Assembly (NCBI GenBank): GCA_035235625.1
Contig: CP141146.1
Span: 15,122,501-15,186,500 of the forward strand
Origin: Saururus chinensis
Lineage: Eukaryota > Streptophyta > Magnoliopsida > Piperales > Saururaceae
Reading direction: 5' to 3'
DNA length: 64,000 bases
Shown here: in pieces, positions 12,441 to 25,607 of the stretch
Layout of the letters: the number at the start of each line of letters is the position of its first letter
How positions within the stretch are numbered: position 1 is the first letter of the stretch
The notes under the pieces: generated by a model
Database searches by the model: none
What the model was told of the DNA's origin: nothing
The model's input: only the letters and a program-made list of their open reading frames with translations
Made by a program: the position numbers and the translations under genes

Positions 12441-12654
12441 TTTTTTTTTTTTTAGCATTTTATTTCACTGGCATGACTTTTTCGTGCTATAAAATAATTT
12501 TCCTTATGCAGAATAGATAGAATTCTGTAAGTTGTGAATGAGACTACAAAATTTAGTTCTAACTTCTAATTGAAATTTGAGACAATGCACAGCATCTTGT
12601 GAATTACAAAATCTAGTCTAATTGAATAACATAGAGAGTTTCCTATAGAATCAG

Positions 12655-13375
12655 GTGTTTAAGTTGCAGGTAGATGACCTACCACCTGCCCAAGCAGATA
12701 ATAGATAGGCTGCTTGCTTAACCAGGTATATGATTACCACTTGTTTGATCAGGTGGTATAAGACAACCTATATACTTGACCAAGGGAAAATGATCCCCTG
12801 CCAAGGCTCACATAAGGGGTTCATTAGCAAATGGCAAACCCTTTCATGGTGGACTCCATGCAAGTTCCATTAAGCTGAAGTTCCCTTGGGGTTGAAAGAT
12901 GGACTCCAAAGCAGGGGGATCACCAAGTTTTGACCTTTTAGAACATGTAGCCCTCTCCAACTTGGCATATAAACTTTCAACATGTATCTGACAATAATCA
13001 ATTGCCAAAATTTGTCTATATACATGCAATGACTAATGCTACGACTGCTCGCGGCACGCTCGCGTTGATGGAGCAGACTCGAGTGGCCCTACGCTAGGGC
13101 CTACACCATCAATAAGCGTGCGGGCTGCGAGTGGTCCACGGGTCTGAATGGGCCAAACTCAATGGGCCAAGCTTGCCAAGCCCTCTGCCTTGGATCCTCT
13201 CTTTCAATCCAAGTGTTTGCACCTCCGTGGGATCTGTCCAGGGCCTGCCATGAAAGGGGTTTGCAAATGATCCCCTATCGAGCTCAAAGGGGATCATTTT
13301 CTCTTGATCATCTATTAGACTACCTGCCTGATAAGCTGATACATGAACTGCACCTACTTTTTGATAAGAAAAAAT
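12655..13375. mobile_element. foldback-like inverted-repeat element
   Basis: Imperfect inverted arms run inward from both sides. For example GACCAAGGGAAAATGATCCCC (about 12778) matches, on the other strand, GATCAAGAGAAAATGATCCCC (about 13285-13305). CCCTTTCATGG matches near 12840 and 13245-13255. The centre is a GC-rich hairpin (about 13036-13140, GCTCGCGGCACGCTCGCG against CGTGCGGGCTGCGAG). No transposase is present. Exact termini and a target duplication were not resolved. Confidence 0.5.
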
Positions 13376-14080
13376 GAATGTTGGTTAACTTCTTTAACAA
13401 AACAATGTCATATGATGCGTCATTTTGAGTCTACAGTTGAGTTGTTCGTTGGTGTGTTGAAGATTCAAGTACGAGAAGACTCATAAAATGGTCACTATTT
13501 TTTGAAGATATCAAGGTAAAATGATCACACACTTCAGTTTTAAAATGATTTGTCTTATTAAGTGTGAAGAATGAAGATAAAATTTGGAAGAAAATTCGAA
13601 GTGTGTTCATACCGAGCTATCACTAACATCGTTTGCTTATCGTTTGGTATGAATAGCGTTTGCTTTGAATTAACTTTCACTTTAGCCATGCTTGGTCTTT
13701 GATTAGTACTGTAAGTGTCTGCTCAACGATCGCCTATGCTATTGCTCGAGCAGGCTGTTCCTTGTGTGTTGCATTCGGACAGTATTTGGTTAGCAATTGC
13801 ATAGTGTATGATGGATCTATCCTATGTTGTAGCACACATAGTATTCACTCATCTCTCACTTATCACTAGCGATGTTGGTTCAATCCAGTATTTTCAGAAT
13901 TTAATTCCAATTGGAGCTCTAATTAAAAGGGAAGTCCTTATATACACCTAAACCCATAAATCAGGCTTAAAGGACGTCCATTGAACAAGAAGACCCCTAT
14001 TTTTGTGAGAAAACAGTGGATTGACAGCTTGGGTTCCCATCTCTTTCATTGAAGGGTTTTTCATTCTAATTGGTTTAAGA
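13376..14080. other. intergenic, nothing recognised
   Basis: No coding, RNA gene or transposon terminus that I can support. Confidence 0.5.
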
Positions 14081-14082
14081 GC

Positions 14083-15783
14083 ATCGCAAATAGTTATAAT
14101 AGTTGTGGCGCTTAAAGTTAAGCGTCGCAACTATTATAGCTATTTGCGACGCTCTTTACTAAGCGTTGCAACTATTATAACTATTTACAATGCTCTTTAT
14201 TAAGTGTCGTAAATAGACTTAATTTTTTGGTAAAAATATCTCTCTCCTCTCTCCCTCTCCTCTCTAATCCACTATCTCCTCTCTCTCTTCTCTCTCTTCA
14301 CCCTCTCTCCTACCTCTCTCTATCCTCTCTTTTCACTCTCCCTCTCTCTTCTTACTCTCTTTCTTCTTACTCTCTCTCTTCTCTCTCCTCTCTCTACCTC
14401 TTTCTCTCTTTTTTTTCTCTCATCTCTCTTTTATTATATATTTTTTAAAAATTAATAAAAAATTAAAATAAAATGTAGTAGCGACGCATATGTGTGTGCA
14501 TCGTTACTACGTAGAATAGTAGCAACGCAATTTAGTAAGCGTTACTAATATATTTTATTTAAATTTTTTTATTAATTTTTAAATATAATATATAATAAAA
14601 AAATCTCAAAAAATCTAAATTATTTTTTTCCCTCCTCTATCTCTCCTCTCCTCTCTTCCCTTTCTCCTCTCTCCTCTCTCTCTACCCTCTCTCTTCACTC
14701 TCTCTTCTATTTTTCTTTCTCTCTCTTCACTCTCCATTGAAAGGTCAGTCCAGGTTTTAACACACTGGTCGCTACTATGTAGGGTAGTAATGACATAACT
14801 TAGTAAGCGTCACTAATATATTTTATTTTAAATTTTTTATTAATTTTAAAATATAATATAATAAAAAAATTTCAAAATTCTAAATTAATTTCTCCCCCCC
14901 TCTCCTTGCTTCCCTCTCTCCTCTCTATGTCTCTCTCCTCTCTCATCCACTCTTCTCTCTCTACTCTCTCTCTCCTCTCACTATCTATTTCTCTCTACCC
15001 TATTTCTCTCTCACGTCTCATTCTCTCTCTCCTCTCCTCTCCTCTCTTCTCTCTCTCTATCTACTCTCACTCTCTCCTCTCTCTTCTCTAGATCTTTCTC
15101 TCTCTTCGGGACTCTCTCTCCTCAACCTCTCTCTTCTCTCTCTTCTCTTTCTCTCTTTTCTTTCTATTCTCTCTTCACTCCTCTTTGTCTCTCTATCTCT
15201 TATGTGTGTGAATGTGAGCCCCAGCTTTGAGGAGGAGTAGGGGTAAAGTAGGGAAAATTTATTAATTTATTTATTATAAATAATATATCTTAAATAAAAT
15301 ATGTTATATTTATAAAAATTTAATTTTTATATTTATTTATTATATACTATATATTTAAATAATAAAATTAATATAAAATAATAAAATTATTAGCAATGCT
15401 TTTTTGAAAGCGTCGCTAATAATAGTAATATTAGATACGCTTTTAAAAAAGCATTGCTAATAGTTTTAATTTTTAATAAAATTACTTTATTTTATTTGCG
15501 ATTTTTTTTTAAGTGTTGCTAATAATACAACTAATTAGGGACACTTTGATAAAAGTGTTGCTAAATAGTTTTATTTTTTTTAAATTTATAAATATTAGTA
15601 ACGTTTTTTTAAAAACTGCCTTAAATAGTAGTAATATTAGTGACACTTTTATCACAACATCGCTAATAGTTGTACTATTAGCGATGCTTTTTAAAAATTT
15701 TGCAATAGTTTTATATGTTTGGCAAACAGTGATTTTTAGCGATGTTTTGTATTGTATCAATAATAATCTTTTTTGTTGTAGTG
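14083..15783. mobile_element. CACTA-type derivative, left terminus missing
   Basis: The right end is TTTTTTGTTGTAGTG at 15783, the inverse of CACTACAACAAAAAA. Subterminal GCGACGCTT..AAGCGTCGC motifs occur from about 14083 and again through 15390-15770. Polypyrimidine modules (about 14240-14430, 14630-14735 and 14895-15200) alternate with A/T blocks of the form TTTAAAATATAATATATAATAAAAA. There is no transposase. No CACTA terminus could be found on the left side, so the element looks 5'-truncated or rearranged. Confidence 0.7.
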
Positions 15784-16703
15784 ACAACAAGTGTTAATGA
15801 GCATTTTGGGTAGGAAACAATCTAGTGAATGTCTCACAATAGATAAAAGAATCGTGCTTATCTTGGCCAAAGCACAAGTAGACCTAATCACCCTGAAAAT
15901 CCTAAAAAGAAGTCTAAATCATAGAAAGAAAAACTAGAGCAATTTGGGTAAATCTCTAACGGGGAATTTACCCATAGTAGGCCAATGCACATGAACATAA
16001 TAACCTAGATTCTCAAGTTCAAAAAGTCATAATAGTTATCACATTATAACAAATTTGCTCCTCATACGGGGAGGAAACCCATCCTTAAAGGATCATAAAA
16101 CCTTGTCTTTTCAATCGTAAAACTGATTTGACATCCAATCAATTAATCACGATTAAACATAAGTAATCTTCACTTATAAATTATTCTTATGATATATGCA
16201 ACATGATACATACGTGAGCAATGTTTAATGGATGCAAGTATAGGTAAACATATCCTAGGCAATCTTAAATATATGAAATATAATTTATTTATGACAAATA
16301 AAAATTATATAAGCATAGGTAAGAGAAACATTCATAAATATGTTCTTAATTGAACTAAAAACATATGAAATATTGCTCACTTGTTATTAAATTGACATAT
16401 GAATCAAGCTTGACACTAATATTCTAATCTAAAATAAAATTAAACTTTAAGAAATCTATAACAAAACTAACCCATTACCCTAAGAAAATGAAATCAAACC
16501 GAAACAAACAATTTCACACAAATTAAAATATAATTAATTAGTAGATCTTACAAAAAATATCTCTTTCTTCCCCTTTTTATTTTAAAATTTCTTTCAAAAA
16601 ATATAGCCCAATGTTCCTTCCAAATTCTGCCCCTTAAATGGGGAATATTCCAACCATATATGTGCTAACTCAACCAATCACTTTAGTATTCATCTTACCC
16701 ATA
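15784..16703. other. intergenic, AT-rich, nothing recognised
   Basis: No credible open frames, RNA genes or repeat ends. Confidence 0.5.
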
Positions 16704-16705
16704 TA

Positions 16706-16898
16706 CTCCCTTCGTCCCAAATTAATAGCTCCATTTAGACAAAAAATTTGTAACATATTAATAGCTCCATTTGTTCAATTTAAGTGGTTGGATACTTAAA
16801 AAAAAGTTATCATAAGCTTATTTTCCTTTCTCATAAATGTGAGTTTTACCTTTCAATAATTTTTTTTTTAATATAGCTATTAACATGAGATGAGGGAG
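16706..16898. mobile_element. Stowaway-like (Tc1/mariner) MITE
   Basis: The left terminus CTCCCTTCGTCCC is preceded by TA at 16704-16705. The right terminus GATGAGGGAG is followed by TA at 16899-16900. These match the family consensus CTCCCTCCGTCCC with TA duplication. At 193 bp it has no coding capacity, and its right TIR is degenerate. Confidence 0.8.
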
Positions 16899-17030
16899 TA
16901 TATTTTTTGATGTACCTTCTAGTTAGGTGTTTAGTAAGCTGATCTTTGGAATAGGTATATTTAGTGTTATTTATACAAATTTGATCAGGACGAAACTAGA
17001 GGACAAGGGTGACCATGATCCCAAAAGTAT

Positions 17031-17255
17031 TTAGGCCTCTTTATACCTGTATACATGATAATGGACCACATGATCTTCACACAGGTGCTCCTTCCAAGGA
17101 GTAAAATTTGGCTCTCCGTCCAATCTCATTTTATGACACATGATAAATTGTGCATTTGTCTCCTTGTCATAATAAACATGACTACCATGTGATGCACAAA
17201 TTATTGGCATGTGTGGATAAAGATAAATAGGATCATGAAAGTTCACCCTAAAAGA
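17031..17255 (-). pseudogene. orphan coding exon of unrecognised gene beside a CACTA insertion
   Basis: The minus strand is open for about 70 codons with ordered, non-repetitive composition (for example NFHDPIYLYPHMPIICASHG and HLCEDHVVHYHVYRYK) and ends in a stop at 17031. Just upstream on the minus strand, TTCTTCTTTTAG before GGTGAAC looks like a 3' splice site. The CACTA element at 17261 would then sit in the preceding intron. I do not recognise the family and found no convincing upstream exon beyond 22783. Confidence 0.4.
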
Positions 17256-17260
17256 AGAAT

Positions 17261-20200
17261 CACTACAAAATTAGTAACCTCTAGCGGGGGATTTTTAGCG
17301 AGGGCTTAAAACACTACCCGCTAATACAAGCTTATAGCAGGGGTTTGTCGTGGTACCCCGCTAAAATCACTTAATGGGACTTCTAGCTCTTCATCAGCGG
17401 GGCGGGGGGGGGGGGGATTAGACAAGCCCCTGCGAAAGCATAGCCAGAGGGGAGATGTCGCGATCGAGCGAGAGAACAACTCGCCGCTAGTGGTTGCAGA
17501 TGAGCACGCGAGATGTGGATCCGCGAAAGCAACGGCGATGGATTGCAGCAGTGAGAGTCGAGAGGGGTGATCGACGAGAGGACTCCTTCAAAACCACCGC
17601 TGGAGGCTGGATTTCTTGCTTAACCCCCGTGAAAAAATTTGAATTTTTTTAGCGCGATTGGTGAGAGTGAAAATTCCATAATCTTCCCGCGTGAAAAAAT
17701 TCCCTTTGCTGGATCAATCTCCAACGACCATATGAGGAAACCATTGAGGACTTTATCAAAGGCAGAGAACACGTCTGGGCAATTGAAGCTCTCTGGGTTT
17801 TTTTTTTTTTGGTGTGAAGGCTTCAATCGGTATGGTTTGTCTTTTTATTTTTGATTAATTTATGTTAAGTTTGCTAATTTATCTCTTGAACTTTTGGTTT
17901 GATATTTTTTATATATATTCTGTTTTGGTTTGCATTTTTTTTATTTGGGTTATGTTATGCTTGATTAATATATGTTCCGTTTTTTCTCTTTTCGAATCAA
18001 GGATAAACTTTTATCATTTAAAAGTGCTGATATTAACTTGCAATTAAATCTCTTTTTCCTTATTAATTTTTATTGGGAATGTTGCCTCTGCAATAAGGCA
18101 TTTTATTAGAGTACGTTTCACCTTTCCAGTTAGGACTTATCAGTCAATCAATTCAAAAGTGCTGATAATAACATGCAACTGAGGTATTAAATTTCTTTTG
18201 CCTTATTAGAGCATGTTTCCTGTAAATATTTCTCATCTTTTTCTTTTGCTAGGGGAAAGATGTGTGAAAGATGTTCAATTCTTACTTAAACGCATGCCCT
18301 CAGCAAGGGAGTAGAACAAACTGAACCGAGGTATTCAAGTTATATTTTGACTATTTAGTATATATTGACTATTATATTTTTTGTCGCAGGGGCTCTCCCA
18401 TTGTCAGTCTTCTTGAATGAGACCACTCATGAGCATATGATAGGCAACAAACATTAAGTCGATGTTCTTGTAGCTTCAAAGCTTCCCCAAGGGTAAGATG
18501 TGCAGCCAGAGCCAATCGTGTTTCTGTTCTCATTTTGTGTTGAGATTAGCTTTGAAGTTTTATCATATGAGACATGGGGTGGTTAAAATGTTTATGTGAT
18601 GGATTATAATTTGTGGTGTTTGCATGCACCAGATATCCTGCGGACATGGAAATTGTATTTCTTAATGAATGAGAAACTATGGGAATGTTCGCATTTATGT
18701 TTTCGTCAATCCATCGACTCAAAACAAATCATTGGAATGGAAAAAGTACAAATGAAAATTTTATTCTTTGCCCTAACAGAAGGATCGTGATGTTTATTAA
18801 AATTTGTAAACGAAATAGGTTTGAGCTCAAATTGTTGCAACATCCTTGAGGAAAAATGCTGCAAAATTGCCTATGATTTAAAGATGCCCCTAAATATATT
18901 GTCTGGATTTTGATGGCAGCAGCTTCTTCATTTGATCTAACTGAATTTCTTGTCGCAGTTGTGAGCAGCACGATTTCAGCTGCTGTAGAGTGAGCTTGGT
19001 CACACTTTTCATTCGGTTTACTGGTATTTCTTCCCATAGAATCTTGCAAGCAAGCATATTTTAAGGTATATATGTCCTTATGTGCTCTTTTGTTATGGAT
19101 ATTGTCATTTCCAAAATTGATCTCTGCCTTCGGAATGCATAGGTTCAGTCCTCAGTCATTGGTAGACCCTTTCACTGATTTTTGCATTGGGTTGTTTACT
19201 GTGGTCCAGATATATAAACTATCTATTTCTATCTCGTTCCTCACACTAGCTGCTCAGAATCAGAAGTCTCAAAGTTTGCAAGATTTGTACTTTCATGTAC
19301 CTGTGCCAGCCCTACAGAATAGAACACATATATATTAAAATCAATCAAACGAACCATAAAGAAAGCCCTGTACTCTGTTAAAATTCGGTATTCTTTTCAG
19401 ATTTTGCTGGCTGCTGCTCTTTGTTTCTCAGCTTCTAACCCGGTTTTCTGCATTAAGTATGAAGCCTGCCATACTTTCCTTTTATTTTCAATCTTTACTT
19501 TATTAAAAAAAATCCACTTGGTCAAACTAGTCTTGCTTTAAACGAGCCACTGCTATGAGTTAGTTGCAGTTTTATTGACTATTGATATAATTGAGCTAGT
19601 TTGTGAAAATTGGACTTCTTCAATCTGTGAAAATGAAAAAAGCCTCTTACTCTATACGCCATCCCATATTAAGTGGTTGGATTAGAAAACTTGATAGCAG
19701 TGGTATTCTGCGTATTGTGGATTTTGGATTAGAAAACTTGATGACAGTGGAATTCTTCTTGAAATGACAGGGAGTCATCATAAGGCTAATTAGCCTTACA
19801 ACCTTAGAATAATTACACTGTCAGTTGTTAACTCAGCTTATTTATCTTCTGTCTTTTTTAGGTTGAGCAGTTGCACAAGATCTTTAAACTTTTTGGGTTG
19901 CTAGCTGATGAATACCGGGGGAAAACGAAATTGCCTCATGCAACCGTTTTGAAACCTTAACACACCTGTAGACATCGTTTGGCTGAAACATTTAAGAAAA
20001 GATCAAGGAACTGCCACATCTGCCATCAAGAGTGAGGTAACAAGCTGGAGGCTAATCAGATTTCTAACATTATTTATTCCTTGAAAATTTGTTCATAATT
20101 GGGATTGATACTTCTGTCTACCTATAGCAGAGATTGTTATGTTGCATAGGATTGAAAAGGAATGTTACTTTATGGGAATGTCTCATCCCTGTAGTGCATG

Positions 20201-22779
20201 ATTTGTTAAAATAAAATAAACTTTTAGAACTTCTACCATGCTGATTAATGAGTTATTATCATATTCCCCATTTTGGTTATTTACAAAACCTGGTTTGTTA
20301 GTCAATTGTTATATAGGTTAGATCCCATCTGTCATGAAATGGAGCAAGAGGCCCTCCCACGTAGTTATTTGTTCTAGTGAAAAGAGAAAAGAAAACATAG
20401 TTGAGGGCTTGAGGCTAATAGCAGCTGTGATGTCTCTCTCGGACTTCTTTGGCAAATGAGAGATTTTACTAATTGCCATTAATTCAGTGGCAGATAATTT
20501 CTCTAGTCTCTGGACGGGTGATTTTAATGTGACTATTTAGATCATTTACTTAGAGCAGTTAAACAAATTAAATAAGTGCCATTTAATAAGATCATTTGTC
20601 TTATTCAAGCTCACCCATTAAGAGAACATTTTGGATTTATATTTTTAGGAAAGTGAGAGACTTCTTTATGTAGTCTCAGATGGTTCAGAGTCTCTGGACT
20701 GGTGCTTTTAATTTGACAATTTAGATATTCCTTTCCATTTACTTAGAGCAGCTAAATTAATTAAATGTACCAGTATATAAGATCATTTATCTTATTCAAG
20801 CTCATCGATTAAGAGTGAATTTTGGTATTATATTTTTAGGGAAGTGAGAGGCTTCTTAATATAGTCTCAGATGGTTCAGAGTCATGGAGTTCACCAGGTG
20901 GTCATAGGAAAGGCACTGGTGTGGCTATATAACAAGATATTCTGTTCAATCTACTTCAATAATTATGAGATTTCTTGGATCAAATGGGGTAAACACACCT
21001 CAATTAGTTTCAGGTAGTCTTTTATTTGGATGCACAGTTTTCAGTCTGCCTTATCAGTTCCTTCTGCATTTATTTTTCTGATTTGTAAAATTCCTATTGG
21101 CGTTGATTTTTTTTGGTGATATTTAACACTTGTTGCTGTGAATTTGAGCAACTGTAATTAGCTGTACAACAATGATTATATCTTGGATTTTACATTCTTT
21201 GATTTATATAGTATGGCCATTTTATTGAGGTGGTATATACAAGAGGTGAAGTATATGGAGGCTGCAATCAGCTTGATGACTGCTTACCAGAAATAAAATG
21301 GTCTTCTTTTGAAAGTCAATTTCTGTTTGTCATCTCTGTTTATCACTGCACTGTTATAATTCATTGTCTAGTTATGCATAAAGGTTCTCAATCTAGTTTG
21401 TGGCAGTATTACTTTGGCAAGGCATGATAAATATATTGGTTTATCGATAGGATCTATATTAGGTGGCAGTAGCTGAATTTTATTGTGGAGATTACCGTCT
21501 TAACAAGATTCATTTGTGTGTCATTATAAAATTAGAAAATGAAACCCATTTGTTTGCAGTTTTGAGTCCTTTTGACTTGTGGCATGCATTGAAATTGTGG
21601 ATTGTTTGAATATTTGATAGTAAAATATGCCTCAATTGATTTGTTGATTTTGAAAGCTAAACAGATAACAAGTGCACAAGGTTTTTAATATTGTACTAAC
21701 TTATATTGTGAGAATTTTCTGTGCACATTTAAAACTTGTAGTCTAAGCAATCATTTACTCGTGCCTTTTACTATTTTTTGTTCTTATTTTGAGAAGGTGC
21801 ATATGGATGACCAACATATGTTTTCATGACGATGATGGGTTTCTCTCAACATGCAGAATTATTATTAAAGATGGATCAAATGATGAGTTTCTTTTAGTCT
21901 CAAATAAGTCAGGTAAAAGCATAAAAAGTAATTGTAAAGTATAATGATATTTTTTTTAGTAATTCAACAATTTTATAAGCTAATTTTGTTTTATTTCATG
22001 TTTATGTAGGCTAATGGTGAATAATTTTAAATTGACAAGTTACGCCGACGAATCTAAGTCTTATGGAAGACTTTTCCTTCTTCTTTATATTAAATTATTT
22101 TGTCATTAGTACTTAGACATTGTAAATATTTGGAATTATTGTATTTGCAAGCTTCTTTTTCAATACTTATTGTATTATGTATTTGATTTAAATAATTTTA
22201 TTATTTTAAAATCTTTTATGTTATTATTAAAGCATCAACTTATAGTTATATGTAAGGTGCAAATTGAAGCAGAGTGTGTTTGAGAATACATAAATGTGCA
22301 AGTGAGAAAAGAAAAATTAATTAAAATTTTGTGAAATAAAAATATATTTGTAGCGGCGGTTTTAACTTTTAACGGAGGTTTCTCAAATAGCCGTTAAAAG
22401 GTTTTCACACTCATATAGACCCCCCGCTAAAATGCTTTAGTGGCGGTTTTTAACACTCATATACACCCCCCACTAAAATGCTTTAGTGACGGTTTTGGAA
22501 AACCCCCGCTAAAAAAATTAAGCTTTTAGCGGGGGTTAGCCTGGCCTCCGCTAAAAAGTTCTATTTTTGAAACTTATTAGCGGGGGCTGCCAAAACCGCC
22601 GCTAAAAAGCTTACGTTTTAGCGGTGGCTCACAAAACCCCCGCTAAGTTCCCCACAAAAACTTTCAGCGGGGCTCTTTTTAGCGGCAACTTCAAAACCCC
22701 CGCTAAAAATTTTAGCGGCGGTTTTGAGACTTTTAGCGGGGGTTTTAAAACCCCCACTAAAAGTTTTTTTTTTGTAGTG
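17261..22779. mobile_element. 5.5-kb non-autonomous CACTA element with captured gene sequence
   Basis: It starts CACTACAAAA and ends TTTTTTGTAGTG, flanked by identical AAT at 17258-17260 and 22780-22782, the 3-bp duplication typical of CACTA elements. The right subterminal region (about 22350-22770) carries at least a dozen copies of a TTTAGCGGGGGTT/AACCCCCGCTAAAA motif in both orientations. A few more copies lie in 17280-17420. No transposase frame is visible. The interior looks like host gene sequence with introns, including a protein-kinase remnant at 19862-20038. Confidence 0.9.
19862..20038 (+). pseudogene. protein-kinase exon remnant (CDK-like, plant CDKC-related subfamily) captured by CACTA
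   Basis: After a pyrimidine-rich stretch and TTTTTTAG (acceptor) the frame reads EQLHKIFKLFG..DEYRGKTKLPHATVLKP and then a TAA. Beyond the stop, similarity resumes (RLAETFKK). The same segment in plant CDK-like Ser/Thr kinases links the substrate-binding lobe to the C-terminal helices. The stop and absence of neighbouring kinase exons show that it is not functional. Its sense relative to the element cannot be decided. Assignment is from recalled family sequence. Confidence 0.65.
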
Positions 22780-22782
22780 AAT

Positions 22783-23987
22783 GGAATCAATTAATGAGGA
22801 TGTAAACTCAATATTTTGGTAATGGTCGGAATAGAATCATCTAAAGAGGATGAAACATCCTTTTAGCTATAAGCCAAGCCACAATTTTGGCGTTAAGCAA
22901 GGGTAGACTCTCAATCAATTGATGACGAGTTATCATAGAATTGTTCTAAGATTTGTTGATTTTGTTTAACCGTAGTCCATCCCAAATGATAATCAATTAA
23001 CCGACCATGACATGTATTTCCAAGAAGGGCTTGACAGCTACGATTGCAGCAATATCCATCATTTGAGATTTTTTTTTTTTTTGACGCCAGGCCCCTCCAC
23101 TATCTCTCTGCTTGCCCACTTATGCCTCGGTCAAGCCTATAGTCTAAACCGTCACTCCACCGGCCCCTCTACCTATGCCCAGCTTGCCGCCATGGGTAGC
23201 CCAATTTCCTTGCTCCGCTGTCAGCCCCCTTCTTTGCCCTTGCACCGTTGTCACTCCCCTCCCTTGCTACACCTTTGTGCCACCACGGCCCTCTAAGCGG
23301 ACGTGGTGATGTTATATATTTTTATTATTTTATATTAATAATTATATTTTAAAAAATATAATTTTTATTCAATAGTAAAATTCAAAGGAAAAATAAGATT
23401 ACAATACTTTTTTCAATTAAATATCTAACTATTTAAATTTAATAAAATAAAGTTATTAATATAGAATATATTTTTCTCTAAGTGAAACTATTAATTAATG
23501 ACCGAAGGAGTATAATATATTTTCATTGTAAGGTATATAGGATATTTTTATTATAAGTCTAGACAATGAAACTATATTATGTATAGCTCTATTGGAGCTT
23601 ACTAGACGTAGTGACAGTCAAGGTCATGGCAGGGTGGAAGAGAGGCAGGTGGTACCACTATTAGAGATGCTATTTGGGTTGGGTATATGATAAAACCTGA
23701 CCCTAATGGGTCGGGTTTGAGTTTTTAAATTCAACCTGAGCTATTTGGAAGGTTTCAGGTGATCCAACTCAACCCGATTTGAATAAAACTATAAATATAA
23801 ATTTTATTTGTTTATTTTTATATTTTGATAAAATCCGACTTGACCCTAATAGGTCGGGTTTGTGTTTTAAAATTCAACCCGAATAATTATTTTAGTTGAA
23901 TTTAAATTTATTATTTCTTAAATAATATCGAGTTTGAATTTGATAAGACCCCTTGAAAATCCAACCCTGTGACATCCTATCATTGGA
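22783..23987. other. intergenic, with two degenerate copies of a TCGGGTTTG-containing segment
   Basis: At about 23690-23760 and 23830-23885, GACCCTAATRGGTCGGGTTT followed by TTTTAAATTCAACC occurs twice. A fragment ending GACCGAAGGAGTA near 23498-23510 resembles one end of a degraded Stowaway MITE. No credible gene. Confidence 0.4.
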
Positions 23988-24273
23988 GCCAATGATTGGG
24001 AAGCATTTTTTATGCTCCATGCTCATGTGAGCCAAGCGTAAAGAACGCCTATGAGGCATTCATTTCCAAGATCGACAGCGCACATGGTAGCTAGCGCACA
24101 TTAGCATAAGTATTTGCAAGACATTCATTTTTAAGATCGATGGTGCATACGGTAGCACATGTTCGTGTGCTACCATGTACGCCGTCAATCTTGGAAATGA
24201 ACTCCTTGTAAGTGTTTCTTACATTCGGCTCACGTTCTTCACATAATATAAAGAACACTTCCCAATAATTGGC
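23988..24273. mobile_element. foldback MITE-like hairpin
   Basis: GCCAATGATTGGGAAG at the left matches the complement of CTTCCCAATAATTGGC at the right. The arms continue inward (ATTCATTTCCAAGATCGAC and its inverse) to an almost perfect hairpin around 24150 (GGTAGCACATG..CGTGTGCTACC). It is non-coding. Confidence 0.7.
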
Positions 24274-24425
24274 ACATGTGGTGCAAGTTACTACAATATA
24301 ATTTTAATATAATATATAATAATTTTATATTATAATACATGTGGTGATAATGAAGGTGGAAACGGGCATGTGACAGAACGGTGATGGTGGATGTGGATGA
24401 GATGTCAGGGGGATGATTTTTATAA

Positions 24426-25270
24426 GAGGAATTGACCAAAGTAGACTCCTACTTTGGTCAAATAACTGAAATGTGAGCAAGTTTCTACTTTTTACCAAAG
24501 TAGACTTGCTCATGTGGGAACTTGTACATGTGGGATCGCTTTTGACTGAAATACCCTCCCCAAAGTACTCTTCCCGCTTCTCGGTGTCTGCTCCCGCTCG
24601 GTCGTGTCTCCTCCCCCTCGGTCGTGACTGTTCATCTCCCTCGCCACCTTCACCTCCCGGAGAGCATTATATCTATCCATTCGATTCGCCCTCGTCGGAG
24701 AGCTTTTAGTCTTCTGGGCCTCATTCCCTTCCGGAGCAGTCAGTTCACCCTCGCCTTCAGCACCCTTATTGCCCTCATTTCATCGTCGACCATCTTGCCC
24801 TCACCCTCGCTGCTCTCACTGCCCTCATCTCGGTCTCGGCCATCTTTCCCTCGCCCTCACTGCCTTCATCTCGGCCTTGCCCTCGCCTACACTGCCATAT
24901 CTCGGCCTCATCCTCATCTGAAGGTATGATATTTTTTATAAATTTGCTATGTTTTCTAATTTTAGTCATTGGATTTGTCCTACATTTCCCATATGTAATT
25001 GGTTAACAAATGTCCTCAATTGGTCTTATTTGGATTTTGATTGTATTTCCCATATTATTGTGACTGTTACATAAAAACTAAAATTTGGATTTTATTGTGA
25101 ATCAAGCATTTATTAGTTACAAATTGCTTGTTGTGATTAGTACTTAATGATTAAATTTTGTATTTTTGTTATGAGTAAGCATCAATGAGTCTCAAATTAA
25201 CCGCTGTGAAGAAATTATGTTAAATGTTACTATCAAACTGCGAACTGAATAACTACAAAACTGGAAAAAT
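24426..25270 (+). repeat. left long terminal inverted repeat of the 10.9-kb MULE
   Basis: It matches, inverted, 34680-35321, with several indels. It opens with ACCAAAGTAGAC palindromic segments, then CCTCGCCACCT repeats, then a run of CTCACTGCCCTCATCTCG-type units (about 24750-24910), then unique sequence (ACAAATTGCTTGTTGTGATT). The similarity continues into the first protease exon (see 33400-34679). The terminal part is the likely transposase-binding and promoter region. Confidence 0.88.
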
Positions 25271-25607
25271 GTAAATTTAAATTAAATATATGTGGTTAAA
25301 TAAAATTAAGTAGAACTGAAATTAAAGTAAATTGAAATTATTTCTGGTTATTTGACATAATATATGTGGATAAGTGGAAAAGTAAGAAACACAATAATTG
25401 GAAAACTATAAAACTGGAAAACTATAAAACCGGATAATTGTAAAACAAGAAAACTATTAAACGATAAAACTGGAACATTGGATAATAAAAGGCATTCTCT
25501 TTATTTTATTTGAGCATTATCTTTTTCAGATATTGATATCTTTATTATACAATATTTTTATATGCCCTTTTCATTGATTTTTAATCTAACATATTTGTAT
25601 AGGAAAT

